Shown here in pieces: positions 1 through 5,980 of a stretch of 5,980 nt of DNA. Below the pieces are notes generated by a model. That model did not search any database and had not been told where the DNA came from. It saw only the letters and a program-made list of their open reading frames with translations. Source of the stretch: JBLFWJ01 sp047611425 (GTDB lineage Bacteria; Bacteroidota; Bacteroidia; UBA10329); assembly GCA_047611425.1 (NCBI GenBank), contig JBLFWJ010000188.1:1-5980 (forward strand), in the 5' to 3' direction. Numbering within the stretch: the first letter of the stretch is position 1; every line of letters begins with the position of its first letter. Made by a program: the position numbers and the translations under genes.

Positions 1-742
1 TGCCATCACCCTCTTCATGAAAACTGATAATGGGAACATCATTCTGAATCATCCAAGTTGTATCACCAATGGCACCACTGTAACTGAAAACACCATTTAC
101 TTCAGAACTAAAGCCAAGTGGGCCTGTATTTCCTTCAAGACCTCCCAACCCAGCAGTATCGTTAACTAGATAAGCTGGAATCTCGGTGGCTATATCATCC
201 AAATAAGCAGCGTGAATTGCAGAGATCGCTCCTGCAGAAACTCCACCCACAAAGATCATGTCGGGATTAATTCCATAAGGATTTCCATCATCCGCTACAG
301 TCTTTCTCAAGTATCTCACACAACCTTTCATATCATGTGCTCCTCTTAAAACGGCCAAGGTGGTAGAAATCTCATCAGGAATAAAAAAGCCCACTCTGTA
401 ATCTGGTGCCACAGCTACATATCCTAAGCTGGCGAATTCTCTACAAAGGAATTCTACTTGGCCTCGCGAACCTCCAATGAAGGAACCTCCAAATGCAACA
501 ATCACAACTGGACGGTCCGTAGTCTGATCGCCTTCTGGCTCGTAAACATCCATCTTAAGAGACTGTGGTGACCCTTGGGTAGAACCGAAAGGGGGAACAG
601 ATTCGTTTATACCAAATTCGACATCGGTAGTAGCCGTGGATCCTGGAAAATAGTTGAAATTCCGGTACCGATCATCGGTGCATTGTGCCGATACGGAAAC
701 GTAAAAAAATGTGGCCAAGGCCAAAAGGGAAAAGCGCTTCAT
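1..742 (-). CDS. Secreted carboxylesterase-like alpha/beta-hydrolase, N-terminal 247 residues (3' end off the left edge)
   Basis: The frame is open from the ATG at 742 to the window edge. Residues 1-19 form a signal peptide (MKRF, a hydrophobic core, then SVSA before Q20), so the product is exported. Residues about 62-115 have the start of an alpha/beta-hydrolase fold: a KMDVYEP strand, the oxyanion-loop segment AFGGSFIGGS (83-92) and VAPDYR (111-116). The nucleophile elbow is GVSAG with Ser169, and a segment beginning HEEGD at 242 sits where this family often has its late HGxxD motif. In carboxylesterases the oxyanion loop usually begins His-Gly-Gly; here it is Phe84-Gly-Gly. The family hydrolyses carboxylic esters; the substrate cannot be read here. 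The C-terminus, where Bacteroidota proteins may carry a type IX sorting domain, is missing. The start is chosen because it places the signal peptide correctly. It is transcribed divergently from the aldehyde dehydrogenase. Family assignment is good; enzymatic activity is inferred. Confidence 0.88.
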   Translation of the reverse strand, partial: MKRFSLLALATFFYVSVSAQCTDDRYRNFNYFPGSTATTDVEFGINESVPPFGSTQGSPQSLKMDVYEPEGDQTTDRPVVIVAFGGSFIGGSRGQVEFLCREFASLGYVAVAPDYRVGFFIPDEISTTLAVLRGAHDMKGCVRYLRKTVADDGNPYGINPDMIFVGGVSAGAISAIHAAYLDDIATEIPAYLVNDTAGLGGLEGNTGPLGFSSEVNGVFSYSGAIGDTTWMIQNDVPIISFHEEGDG

Positions 743-821
743 TATTGAATAGGTTGGATTATTAATTGGACCGCTAAGATATGCTTAAAGAACCACGTTT
801 TGCTTCCATCTACTTCGTCAG

Positions 822-852
822 TTTGTAGGCTAGGTCCGATAGCGTAACTTTA
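822..852 (+). promoter_or_regulatory. Bacteroidota-type promoter for the aldehyde dehydrogenase gene
   Basis: TTTG at 822-825, 19 bases, then TAACTTTA at 845-852. This matches the Bacteroidota consensus TTTG-N19-TAnnTTTG at all positions but the last. Transcription would begin near 856-860, leaving a 5' leader of about 70 bases before the ATG at 927. The divergent 743-926 region shows no equally good element for the esterase on the other strand. Confidence 0.5.
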
Positions 853-926
853 TCCACCCAACCCAAAAAGGATTGATTTGGTCTAACGCATCAGAGCCTG
901 TTGACCTTTAAATTCCCCGCATTCAA

Positions 927-2345
927 ATGGAAGAAACTCTGACACCACCTAAATCGTCAAATGCTATCAGTCGATATTCCGCTTTGGTGGAGAATCAGCG
1001 AATGTTCTTTAAAACTGGCAAGACTAAATCCTTGTCATTTAGAAAAGAGCAATTAAAAAACCTAAAGGATGGGCTGAAGAAGTATGAGTCGAAGTTTGTT
1101 CAGGCGCTATATGAAGACTTGCATAAACCCGAGATGGAGGCTTACGCTACGGAGTTGGATGTTTCCGTAGAGGAAATTAACCACGTGATTGAGAATTTGG
1201 GTTCTTGGATGGAACCAGAACCAGTCGCAACTCCGTTGTTTTTCCAACCAGGACGGTCAATGACTATTTATGAACCTCATGGGGTTTCGGTAATAATTGG
1301 CCCTTGGAATTACCCTGTAAAGAATTTGATTGGTCCTCTGATTGGGGCATTGTGTGCAGGAAACACTGCGGTAATCAAACCGTCTGAAATATCACCAGCT
1401 ACGAGTAAAGTTATGAGTAACATGCTTGCAGACATTTACCCGCCTGAGTATGTGACGTGTGTTGAAGGAGGCGTGCCTGAAACAACCGAGTTACTTAAGG
1501 AACGATTTGACTATTTAATATTTACCGGTGGAACCGAAATCGGTAGAATCATCTACCAGGCGGCAGCAAAGCACCTTACGCCTGTTACCTTAGAATTAGG
1601 TGGAAAAAGCCCAACGGTTGTGGACGAAAAGGTCAATTTGAAGATTGCGGTCAAAAGAATTGTTTGGGCGAAATTCTTGAATACTGGTCAGACTTGTATT
1701 GCACCAGATCACATCTATGTTCACAATTCTAGAAAAGCGGAATTCTTAACTCTAGCCAAAAAATACATTGGTGAATTTTGGGCCGATGGAGAGGATTCAA
1801 GAGATTTAGGACGGATTATTTCTGACCGCCACTTTGAACGCATTTCTAAAATGATTACTGGTGATGTAGTTATTGGAGGTGACGTAAATGCAGCAAGCAA
1901 ATACATTTCACCTACGGTGATTGACAATGTCACGCCTGACCATCCTGCTATGCAGGAAGAGATATTTGGCCCAATAATGCCGGTCATTGGTTTTGATTCA
2001 ATCGATGAGGTTATTGGCAATATCAGCGATGGAGAAAAGCCATTGGCTCTTTATGTATTCTCAAATTCTAAAAAAAACAAAAAGCGATTCGTGAATGAGA
2101 CATCATCTGGTGTGGTTCTATTCAACGACCTGATTGTTCATGCTGGCCATGCCGGATTACCGTTTGGAGGAGTAGGGAACAGCGGAATCGGAGCTTACAA
2201 TGGAAAGATCGGTTTTGAAACCTTCTCCCATAAAAAGCCAGTCATGTATCGGTCAACCCTCGGAGATGTTGCTCAGAAATACCCTCCTTATACTAAAGGG
2301 AAGGTGGGCTTTATTAGGTTTGCTATTAAGTGGCTTTTAGGATAG
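927..2345 (+). CDS. NAD(P)-dependent aldehyde dehydrogenase, class 3 / fatty aldehyde dehydrogenase type
   Basis: This 472-residue protein oxidises an aldehyde to the carboxylic acid with NAD(P)+. All core motifs are visible: GPWNYP with the oxyanion Asn128, KPSE with Lys151, the cofactor loop FTGGTEIG (199-206), LELGGKSP with the general base Glu223, GQTC with the nucleophile Cys257, EEIFGP (344-349) and PFGGVGNSG (412-420). The N-terminus (VENQRMFFKTGKTKSLSFRK, 21-40) and the late FETFSHKKPV segment are typical of the class 3 (ALDH3) branch, which includes long-chain fatty aldehyde dehydrogenases. The C-terminus after 456 is basic then hydrophobic (GFIRFAIKWLLG), so it may touch the membrane; in animal ALDH3A2 a C-terminal hydrophobic tail does this. 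A fatty aldehyde substrate is an inference. The start has no Shine-Dalgarno, as expected in Bacteroidota. The gene converges on hemE with 42 bases between stops and no clear terminator there. Confidence 0.95.
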   Translation: MEETLTPPKSSNAISRYSALVENQRMFFKTGKTKSLSFRKEQLKNLKDGLKKYESKFVQALYEDLHKPEMEAYATELDVSVEEINHVIENLGSWMEPEPVATPLFFQPGRSMTIYEPHGVSVIIGPWNYPVKNLIGPLIGALCAGNTAVIKPSEISPATSKVMSNMLADIYPPEYVTCVEGGVPETTELLKERFDYLIFTGGTEIGRIIYQAAAKHLTPVTLELGGKSPTVVDEKVNLKIAVKRIVWAKFLNTGQTCIAPDHIYVHNSRKAEFLTLAKKYIGEFWADGEDSRDLGRIISDRHFERISKMITGDVVIGGDVNAASKYISPTVIDNVTPDHPAMQEEIFGPIMPVIGFDSIDEVIGNISDGEKPLALYVFSNSKKNKKRFVNETSSGVVLFNDLIVHAGHAGLPFGGVGNSGIGAYNGKIGFETFSHKKPVMYRSTLGDVAQKYPPYTKGKVGFIRFAIKWLLG

Positions 2346-2387
2346 ACGCTCTGTAATTCACCAATTCAAATACTGCGATTTCGAGAA

Positions 2388-3410
2388 TTAGTGCCGATAA
2401 GCCTTAACCGTATCAACAAACAACTTGGCTTTTTCAGGATCCATATCAGGATAAATTCCGTGTCCAAGATTGGCTATATACCTATCAGGACCAAAAGCCT
2501 TCAGCATTTTTTCAGTTTCCATTACAATCGACTCGTCATCTGCATAAAGCACACAAGGATCAATATTGCCCTGTAACGTTTTTTCGGCTCCAACCAGATT
2601 TCGACTCTCCTTCGGATCCATGTTCCAATCCAATCCTATTGTTTCACAATTCAACAATTTCAAGTCGCTTCGAACTCCATATGCTCCTTTTGCAAAAACA
2701 GTTATCGGCACTTCATCTATAGCATTACAAATCATTGAAATGTATGGAAGTGCAAATTCTCGATACTGTTCAGTACTCAAAATTCCAGCCCAGCTGTCAA
2801 ATACTTGCACTAAATCTGCCCCTGCTTCAATCTGGCCCTTCAAGTAATTAATCGTACTCAATGCAATCTTTTCCAATAGAATGTGCGACTCTTTTGGCTG
2901 GGTGTAGAGAAACTTCTTGGCTTTGGCAAAAGTCTTTGATCCAGACCCTTCTATCATGTAACTAAAAATAGTCCAAGGCGCCCCAGCAAAACCAATAATT
3001 GGTACACGCCCATTCAGTTCTTTTTTGGTGAGACTGATTGCATCAATTGTATAACGAACATCGTCAGCTTCTGCCACCTTTAGTTTTTCAATGTCTGAAA
3101 GTGTCGAAATGGTATTCTCGAACCAAGGACCTTGCTTTTCCACCATTTGATATGGAAGACCCATTGCCTCAGGTATTACCAGAATATCTGAAAAGATAAT
3201 CGCTGCATCTACACCGAAATGATCTACCGGTTGAATGGTAACTTCGCTTGCGAATTCAGGTGATTCCACCAACTCTTTAAATCCGCCCATCTTCGACCTC
3301 ACTTCCCGATATTGAGGTAAGATTCTTCCAGCTTGACGCATCATCCAAACTGGGGTGCGTTCAACTTTTTCTCCTCGCGCAGCACGAAGTAACAGGTCAT
3401 TTTTAAGCAT
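2388..3410 (-). CDS. hemE: Uroporphyrinogen decarboxylase (haem biosynthesis)
   Basis: This 340-residue cytosolic enzyme removes four carboxyl groups from uroporphyrinogen III to give coproporphyrinogen III and needs no cofactor. The length is normal for the family. The N-terminal signature RQAGR at 25-29 supplies the two substrate-binding arginines, FSDIL contains the central Asp75, GFAGAPWTIFSYM (140-152) holds Tyr151, FDSWAG holds Ser206, and LGHGI near the C-terminus holds His317. These correspond to the known active-site Arg, Asp, Tyr, Ser and His of the human enzyme, so the gene appears intact. The start at 3410 is forced: an in-frame TGA lies upstream with no ATG between, and the next Met residues (23 and 24) would leave RQAGR almost at the N-terminus. 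It lies 57 bases after the desaturase stop on the same strand, so read-through is possible. No other haem gene is present in the window. Confidence 0.97.
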   Translation of the reverse strand: MLKNDLLLRAARGEKVERTPVWMMRQAGRILPQYREVRSKMGGFKELVESPEFASEVTIQPVDHFGVDAAIIFSDILVIPEAMGLPYQMVEKQGPWFENTISTLSDIEKLKVAEADDVRYTIDAISLTKKELNGRVPIIGFAGAPWTIFSYMIEGSGSKTFAKAKKFLYTQPKESHILLEKIALSTINYLKGQIEAGADLVQVFDSWAGILSTEQYREFALPYISMICNAIDEVPITVFAKGAYGVRSDLKLLNCETIGLDWNMDPKESRNLVGAEKTLQGNIDPCVLYADDESIVMETEKMLKAFGPDRYIANLGHGIYPDMDPEKAKLFVDTVKAYRH

Positions 3411-3414
3411 ACCA

Positions 3415-3447
3415 CAAAGGTAATTTTGTACTTGAAATTGCAGTCAA
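3415..3447 (-). promoter_or_regulatory. Promoter-like element immediately before hemE
   Basis: Reading the minus strand, TTGACT (3447-3442) is followed by 19 bases and then TACCTTTG (3422-3415), a perfect TAnnTTTG -7 element. Counted from the core TTG the spacer is 22 bases, slightly long for the Bacteroidota consensus. Only four bases separate the -7 element from the hemE ATG, so transcription would start at or next to the start codon and give a nearly leaderless message. Confidence 0.45.
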
Positions 3448-3467
3448 GATCTCAGACTGAGGCAACC

Positions 3468-4592
3468 TTAATGAACAGACATTGTTGCAGGAATGTCTTC
3501 TCTACCCAATGCCCGCAACATTCTACCATGGCCTAGAACAGCTTGGGTAAATGTTGGAATGCACCGATATGGCACATCAAACTCTTCAGCTGTTTGACGC
3601 ACTATTGGCGCCAACTTTGGGTAATGAACGTGGCTCACCCGTGGAAAAAGATGGTGCACCACTTGATAGTTCAATCCCCCCACGTACCAAGATAAAAGTT
3701 TATTGTTTGGAGCAAAATCAGTTGTTGTTTTAAGTTGGTGAATGGCCCATTCATCATTCATCAATCCTTCTTCATCAGGCATAGTAAATTCACATACTTC
3801 CATAATGTGGGCAGCCTGAAAAACCATCCCAAGTATAAGCCCACCAATAAAATGCATCATAAAAAAGCAGCCCAACGTACCGTACCAAGGAATGGGTAAA
3901 AGATATATTGGAAGTGCTAGTGTGAATGCCAAATACAAAGCCTTCAAAACAATAATTCTTGCAATTACAGCCCCAAACCCTTTGCTAAACTTAGTAGACA
4001 TTCCAGAATTCTTATAGTCCACAAGCTGCTTAAAGTCTTTCATCAACACCCAACTAACGGTCATCAACCCGTAAAAGAACCAAGCGTAGTAGTGTTGATA
4101 CTTATGTATGCTTCTCCTTTTAGCAAAAGGGGAGAATCGCAGCATAGGAAAAGTTGTAATGTCCGCATCAACTCCTTCAATATTTGTAAAAGTATGGTGA
4201 AGGATATTGTGCTGAATCTTCCAGTTTTCAGCGCTCCCTCCAACAAGATTTAAGAAATATCCGACAAGGTCATTTACCGTTGAGTTGGTTGAGTATGATC
4301 CGTGATTAGCATCGTGCATAACGGACATGCCAATTCCTGCAATACCTACACCCATTACAGCCCAAGAAAGCGCTATTGCCCATGGTTGCACCGTCACACC
4401 CACCAACATGAGAAACATAGGTACCAAGTAAATCCCAACAATCACGATGGTTTTGATAACCATTCGATAATCTCCCACTTTCTTAACCTCGTTCTCTTTA
4501 AAGTACTCGTTCACCCTAGCGTTCACCGCTTTAGCGAAACCAGATTTTCCGCCATGCGGAAATTTTACTCTTTGAGTCAGATCTGCTGCCAT
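3468..4592 (-). CDS. Membrane fatty acid desaturase, front-end / linoleoyl-CoA desaturase-like
   Basis: This 374-residue integral membrane di-iron enzyme inserts a cis double bond into a fatty acyl chain using O2 and an electron donor. The three histidine boxes are complete: HDANH (93-97), HNILHH (128-133) and QVVHH (310-314). The Gln that replaces the first His of the third box is characteristic of front-end (delta-5/delta-6) desaturases, and HHTFTNIEGVDADI after box 2 fits the bacterial linoleoyl-CoA desaturase group. Hydrophobic segments lie near 46-66, 70-91, 160-183, 208-232 and 238-260. There is no fused cytochrome b5 domain, as is usual for bacterial members, so electrons must come from a separate ferredoxin or similar carrier not seen here. 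Regiospecificity and the acyl carrier cannot be read. The ATG at 4592 gives a normal N-terminus (FAKAVNARVNEYFKEN at 19-34). hemE follows 57 bases downstream. The likely role is membrane-lipid fluidity or polyunsaturated acyl chains. Confidence 0.93.
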   Translation of the reverse strand: MAADLTQRVKFPHGGKSGFAKAVNARVNEYFKENEVKKVGDYRMVIKTIVIVGIYLVPMFLMLVGVTVQPWAIALSWAVMGVGIAGIGMSVMHDANHGSYSTNSTVNDLVGYFLNLVGGSAENWKIQHNILHHTFTNIEGVDADITTFPMLRFSPFAKRRSIHKYQHYYAWFFYGLMTVSWVLMKDFKQLVDYKNSGMSTKFSKGFGAVIARIIVLKALYLAFTLALPIYLLPIPWYGTLGCFFMMHFIGGLILGMVFQAAHIMEVCEFTMPDEEGLMNDEWAIHQLKTTTDFAPNNKLLSWYVGGLNYQVVHHLFPRVSHVHYPKLAPIVRQTAEEFDVPYRCIPTFTQAVLGHGRMLRALGREDIPATMSVH

Positions 4593-4609
4593 GAGCGAAT
4601 TGTAATGGG

Positions 4610-4743
4610 CAATAATTGTTGTCCGTAAAGGTCGGGTTTTCTTTGGTCAAAGGATACCGGCACCCTAATCTTTTTCATGATAGTTGTCATTCCATGTCGA
4701 GTCACGTAAGTCTACCAATAATTAATAATGATAGTCCGTAAAG
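4610..4743. repeat. Duplicated two-part motif upstream of the desaturase
   Basis: CAATAATT followed by GTCCGTAAAG occurs twice on the plus strand. In the first copy (4610-4630) the parts are 3 bases apart; in the second (4716-4743) they are 10 bases apart. Both 8-mer and 10-mer are exact. The proximal copy ends 17 bases from the desaturase ATG, in what should be its leader. It could be an operator pair or a remnant of a local duplication; chance is possible in AT-rich DNA. Confidence 0.35.
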
Positions 4744-4804
4744 CTGCCACTAAGCTCTATTCGTTAGAAAAATGAAAAATAAACTCGTTCTAAATTCAAA
4801 TAGT

Positions 4805-4881
4805 GAGACGCTTCCTTCGTCAGCGAAGCAAGCAGCAAGGTTCGAGATCTTCGTTTGTTTCCCTGAGGAACGAAGGGTCTC
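4805..4881. repeat. Compact palindromic element with a three-way-junction fold
   Basis: GAGAC (4805-4809) can pair with GTCTC (4877-4881) and enclose two hairpins. The first is GCTT-c-CTTCG, loop TCAG, CGAAG-c-AAGC (4810-4833). The second pairs CTTCG (4849-4853) with CGAAG (4871-4875), with an inner TTCC/GGAA stem closed by CTGA. A competing fold pairs GAGA at 4844-4847 with TCTC at 4878-4881. The CTTCG/CGAAG pair is reused in both arms. It resembles the palindromic intergenic repeats dispersed in many bacterial genomes; whether it is repeated elsewhere cannot be seen here. Confidence 0.5.
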
Positions 4882-5003
4882 CTTTCTGAATCAAAAGGTT
4901 ACGGCAGCACTAAATTTCTTATGCTGGCAAGTTTACTGACTATCATTTAATTAATTCTGCTACCCATTTGGTTCTTACGAGTTCCTAATGGCAAAACGCA
5001 ATA

Positions 5004-5057
5004 CTTAGGATGCAAGACCACTCCCTACCTTTACCGGGGAAAGGGCGCAATCCTTAG
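5004..5057. other. Stem-loop of unknown role
   Basis: CTTAGGAT (5004-5011) pairs with ATCCTTAG (5050-5057) apart from one T-T mismatch, enclosing a second stem CCTTT (5028-5032) with AAAGG (5040-5044) around a GC-rich loop. No T-run follows on either strand, so it is not a simple terminator. I do not recognise a riboswitch or known small RNA in it. Confidence 0.35.
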
Positions 5058-5093
5058 ACCTGACTATGAGAATTAAAATCGAAAAAAGACGAC

Positions 5094-5120
5094 AAAAAAA
5101 AGACGGCCGAAGCCGTCTTT
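5094..5120 (-). terminator. Rho-independent terminator of the 5145-5477 minus-strand gene
   Basis: Read on the minus strand, a stem AAAGACGGC with a stable TTCG tetraloop and GCCGTCTTT runs directly into eight T residues. It starts 24 bases after the stop codon at 5145. On the plus strand the T-run is short (TTTAATT), so the minus orientation is the functional one. A further 10-base inverted repeat, GAGAATTAAA (5068-5077) and TTTAATTCTC (5118-5127), surrounds it. Confidence 0.85.
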
Positions 5121-5144
5121 AATTCTCTAATTAAATATTTTCAA

Positions 5145-5477
5145 TTACTCGCAAGAGCAGGCGTTTGTTGTAGTCTCAGTTCTTGTACCAATTTTGGTTT
5201 CTGCGCCAGTAATTGGATCAAAACTATTGATATCAGTTACGTTAGTCATAGTTGGATTTGACTCCCAAAACTCAAGATCATTTGCTGCGTTATCAAAGTC
5301 GCTACATGCAGTAAACGTTCTAGAGCTATTGTCAGTATCAGCAGTGCTAACACCGCTAAGAAGCACGTTCGTTTCCGTTTGTGCTGTTGCACAACTACAA
5401 AGTTTTTAGCAACTTGTTGCAGAGAACAATCCTGCAATTACAAAAAGAGAAGCTAATTTTTTAAAAAAATGTTTTAA
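5145..5477 (-). pseudogene. Decayed small exported (lipo)protein gene with an in-frame stop and no standard start
   Basis: One reading frame runs from 5477 to the TAA at 5145. It begins with a strong export signal: basic residues KHFFKK, a hydrophobic core LASLFVIAGLF, then SATSC, an acceptable lipobox-like end. The codon right after that Cys is TAA (5408-5406). The same frame then continues for 86 residues rich in Thr, Asn, Asp and Ser, with five cysteines (KLCSC near its start, TAC in the middle, ACSCE at the end). No ATG, GTG or TTG lies between the upstream stop at 5489-5487 and the signal sequence; a TTA occupies the natural start position before KHFF. Signal and mature part in one frame plus a good terminator argue for a once-functional gene broken by one nonsense and one start-codon change. 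Sequencing error is an alternative. The product family is not recognised. A GTG at 5366 could start a 73-residue fragment without a signal. Confidence 0.55.
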
Positions 5478-5778
5478 AGGTTTGGGTTAGTTTTTACAAC
5501 CGCAATGATACGAACAGTTTTAACACACTACACTTTTAGCAGTTGTTCAGTTCCTTATTTTCATCATTCTAACTCAAACTTGACGTACGGCTTCTGATTT
5601 AATCATGGTTAATTCACAACCGCATTGAACCACTCAATCTGTAGTTCGTTGACTTATTTGTACACAAGAATAAACTCAAGTGCGATAATTAACCTCAAAA
5701 TGGAAAGTGTTCAAGGTCATAGAATCCATCAATATTTACTTTAACTGCGCAAGTGCATCTTGCTTAAGTTGGTGTCTC
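5478..5778. other. Intergenic stretch, no gene seen
   Basis: About 300 bases upstream of the decayed gene in its own direction. No coding frame, RNA gene or clear promoter is visible. The only structure found is a short imperfect direct repeat: GGTTA followed by ACAACCGCA at 5485-5504 and again at 5607-5624, with the ACAACCGCA parts exactly 120 bases apart. Confidence 0.5.
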
Positions 5779-5808
5779 AAAAAAGCCCGAGTGGTTAGCT
5801 CGGGCTTT
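5779..5808 (-). terminator. Rho-independent terminator of the right-edge minus-strand gene
   Basis: On the minus strand AAAGCCCGAG, a 7-base loop and CTCGGGCTTT form a 10-base-pair stem that ends in a run of six T residues (counting the end of the stem). It lies 21 bases after the stop codon at 5830. The plus-strand side is followed by TTTCTTC, so weaker termination in that direction is possible. Confidence 0.85.
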
Positions 5809-5829
5809 CTTCACAATTATCTCGATGGT

Positions 5830-5980
5830 TTATGCAAGTACCAAATTCTTGGTAGAAGGCTTGAATTTAGTGAGCACAATCCCCTCAACAGCAGCTTCGT
5901 ACTCTTTCATCGTTGGAGTTCTACCTAAAAAAGTAGACAACACTACAACTGGTGTTGATGACAATAAAGATTCGCCTTTT
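5830..5980 (-). CDS. C-terminal 49 residues of an unrecognised protein (5' end off the right edge)
   Basis: The frame is open from the right edge to the TAA at 5832-5830 and is followed at a normal distance by a strong terminator, which supports a real gene end. The visible tail contains TPVVVLSTFLGRTPTMKEYE and finishes TKFKPSTKNLVLA: a beta-strand-like hydrophobic segment, a short helix-like stretch (MKEYEAAVEG) and a basic end. No catalytic or binding motif and no family is recognisable from this fragment. It is on the same strand as the decayed gene to its left, but the terminator between them makes a shared operon unlikely. Confidence 0.6.
   Translation of the reverse strand, partial: KGESLLSSTPVVVLSTFLGRTPTMKEYEAAVEGIVLTKFKPSTKNLVLA

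Larger units (their letters stand above)
4593..5093. other. Long intergenic region upstream of the desaturase, no convincing gene
   Basis: About 500 bases separate the desaturase start from the terminator of the next minus-strand gene. I find no tRNA or rRNA and no recognisable protein. It contains a duplicated two-part motif (4610-4743), a cluster of stem-loops (4805-4881), a small hairpin CAGCA/TGCTG (4905-4909 with 4922-4926) and a longer stem-loop (5004-5057). A 55-codon plus-strand frame from 4772 runs straight through the stem-loops and is probably fortuitous. The desaturase promoter must lie here, but I cannot place it with confidence. Confidence 0.6.

Noticed and set aside
770..785. 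TATCTTAG on the minus strand as the -7 element of the esterase gene
   Set aside because: It matches the consensus imperfectly and has no TTTG partner at the required distance.
4640..4658. TATCCTTTG on the minus strand with an overlapping CTTTG-AC-CAAAG palindrome, as a desaturase promoter and operator
   Set aside because: The -7 spacing is one base too long (TAnnnTTTG) and there is no TTTG about 19 bases upstream, so I could not support it.
4835..4850. GGTTCGAGA resembling a tRNA T-loop
   Set aside because: No acceptor stem, anticodon arm or D-loop can be built around it; it belongs to the palindromic element.
4772..4939. A 55-codon plus-strand frame starting ATGAAAAATAAACTC
   Set aside because: It runs through both arms of the palindromic element, resembles no family, has no clear promoter and no terminator; most likely a by-product of the repeat.
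5246..5437. A 63-residue minus-strand frame with a hydrophobic stretch, overlapping the decayed gene
   Set aside because: It is the +1 shadow of the frame that carries the signal peptide and mature part, and it ends in the middle of the gene.
5707..5928. A 73-residue plus-strand frame
   Set aside because: It crosses the terminator at 5779-5808 and the antisense of the right-edge gene; no family resemblance.

Overview
The window looks like ordinary chromosomal DNA from a Bacteroidota bacterium, probably of the Flavobacteriia type. Four things suggest this: moderately AT-rich composition, no Shine-Dalgarno sequences ahead of the starts, promoter-like elements of the Bacteroidota form (TTTG or TTG, about 19-22 bases, then TAnnTTTG), and a signal peptide ending in Ser-Ala-Gln. 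The taxon is an inference; no RNA gene or marker fixes it.

Layout from left to right: a secreted alpha/beta-hydrolase of the carboxylesterase kind on the minus strand, cut by the left edge (1-742); a 184-base divergent intergenic region holding a good promoter candidate; a class-3-type aldehyde dehydrogenase on the plus strand (927-2345); then, convergent with it after 42 bases, hemE (uroporphyrinogen decarboxylase, 2388-3410, minus), preceded in its own transcription direction by a fatty acid desaturase of the front-end (linoleoyl-CoA desaturase-like) family (3468-4592, minus). The right quarter (4593-5980) is mostly non-coding. It holds stem-loops, a short duplicated motif upstream of the desaturase, a minus-strand terminator, a decayed small exported-protein gene (5145-5477), a second minus-strand terminator and the last 49 codons of an unrecognised minus-strand gene cut by the right edge.

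The desaturase and hemE are co-directional, 57 bases apart, and could share a transcript, but hemE also has its own promoter-like element so close to its ATG that the message from it would be almost leaderless. The aldehyde dehydrogenase (fatty aldehyde to fatty acid) and the desaturase (double bonds into acyl chains) could both act on lipids. HemE is a general haem-pathway gene with no obvious link to either. I see no mobile element, CRISPR array, tRNA, rRNA or defence/toxin system, and no convincing new multi-gene system. The most unusual material is the non-coding and decayed region at 4600-5500.
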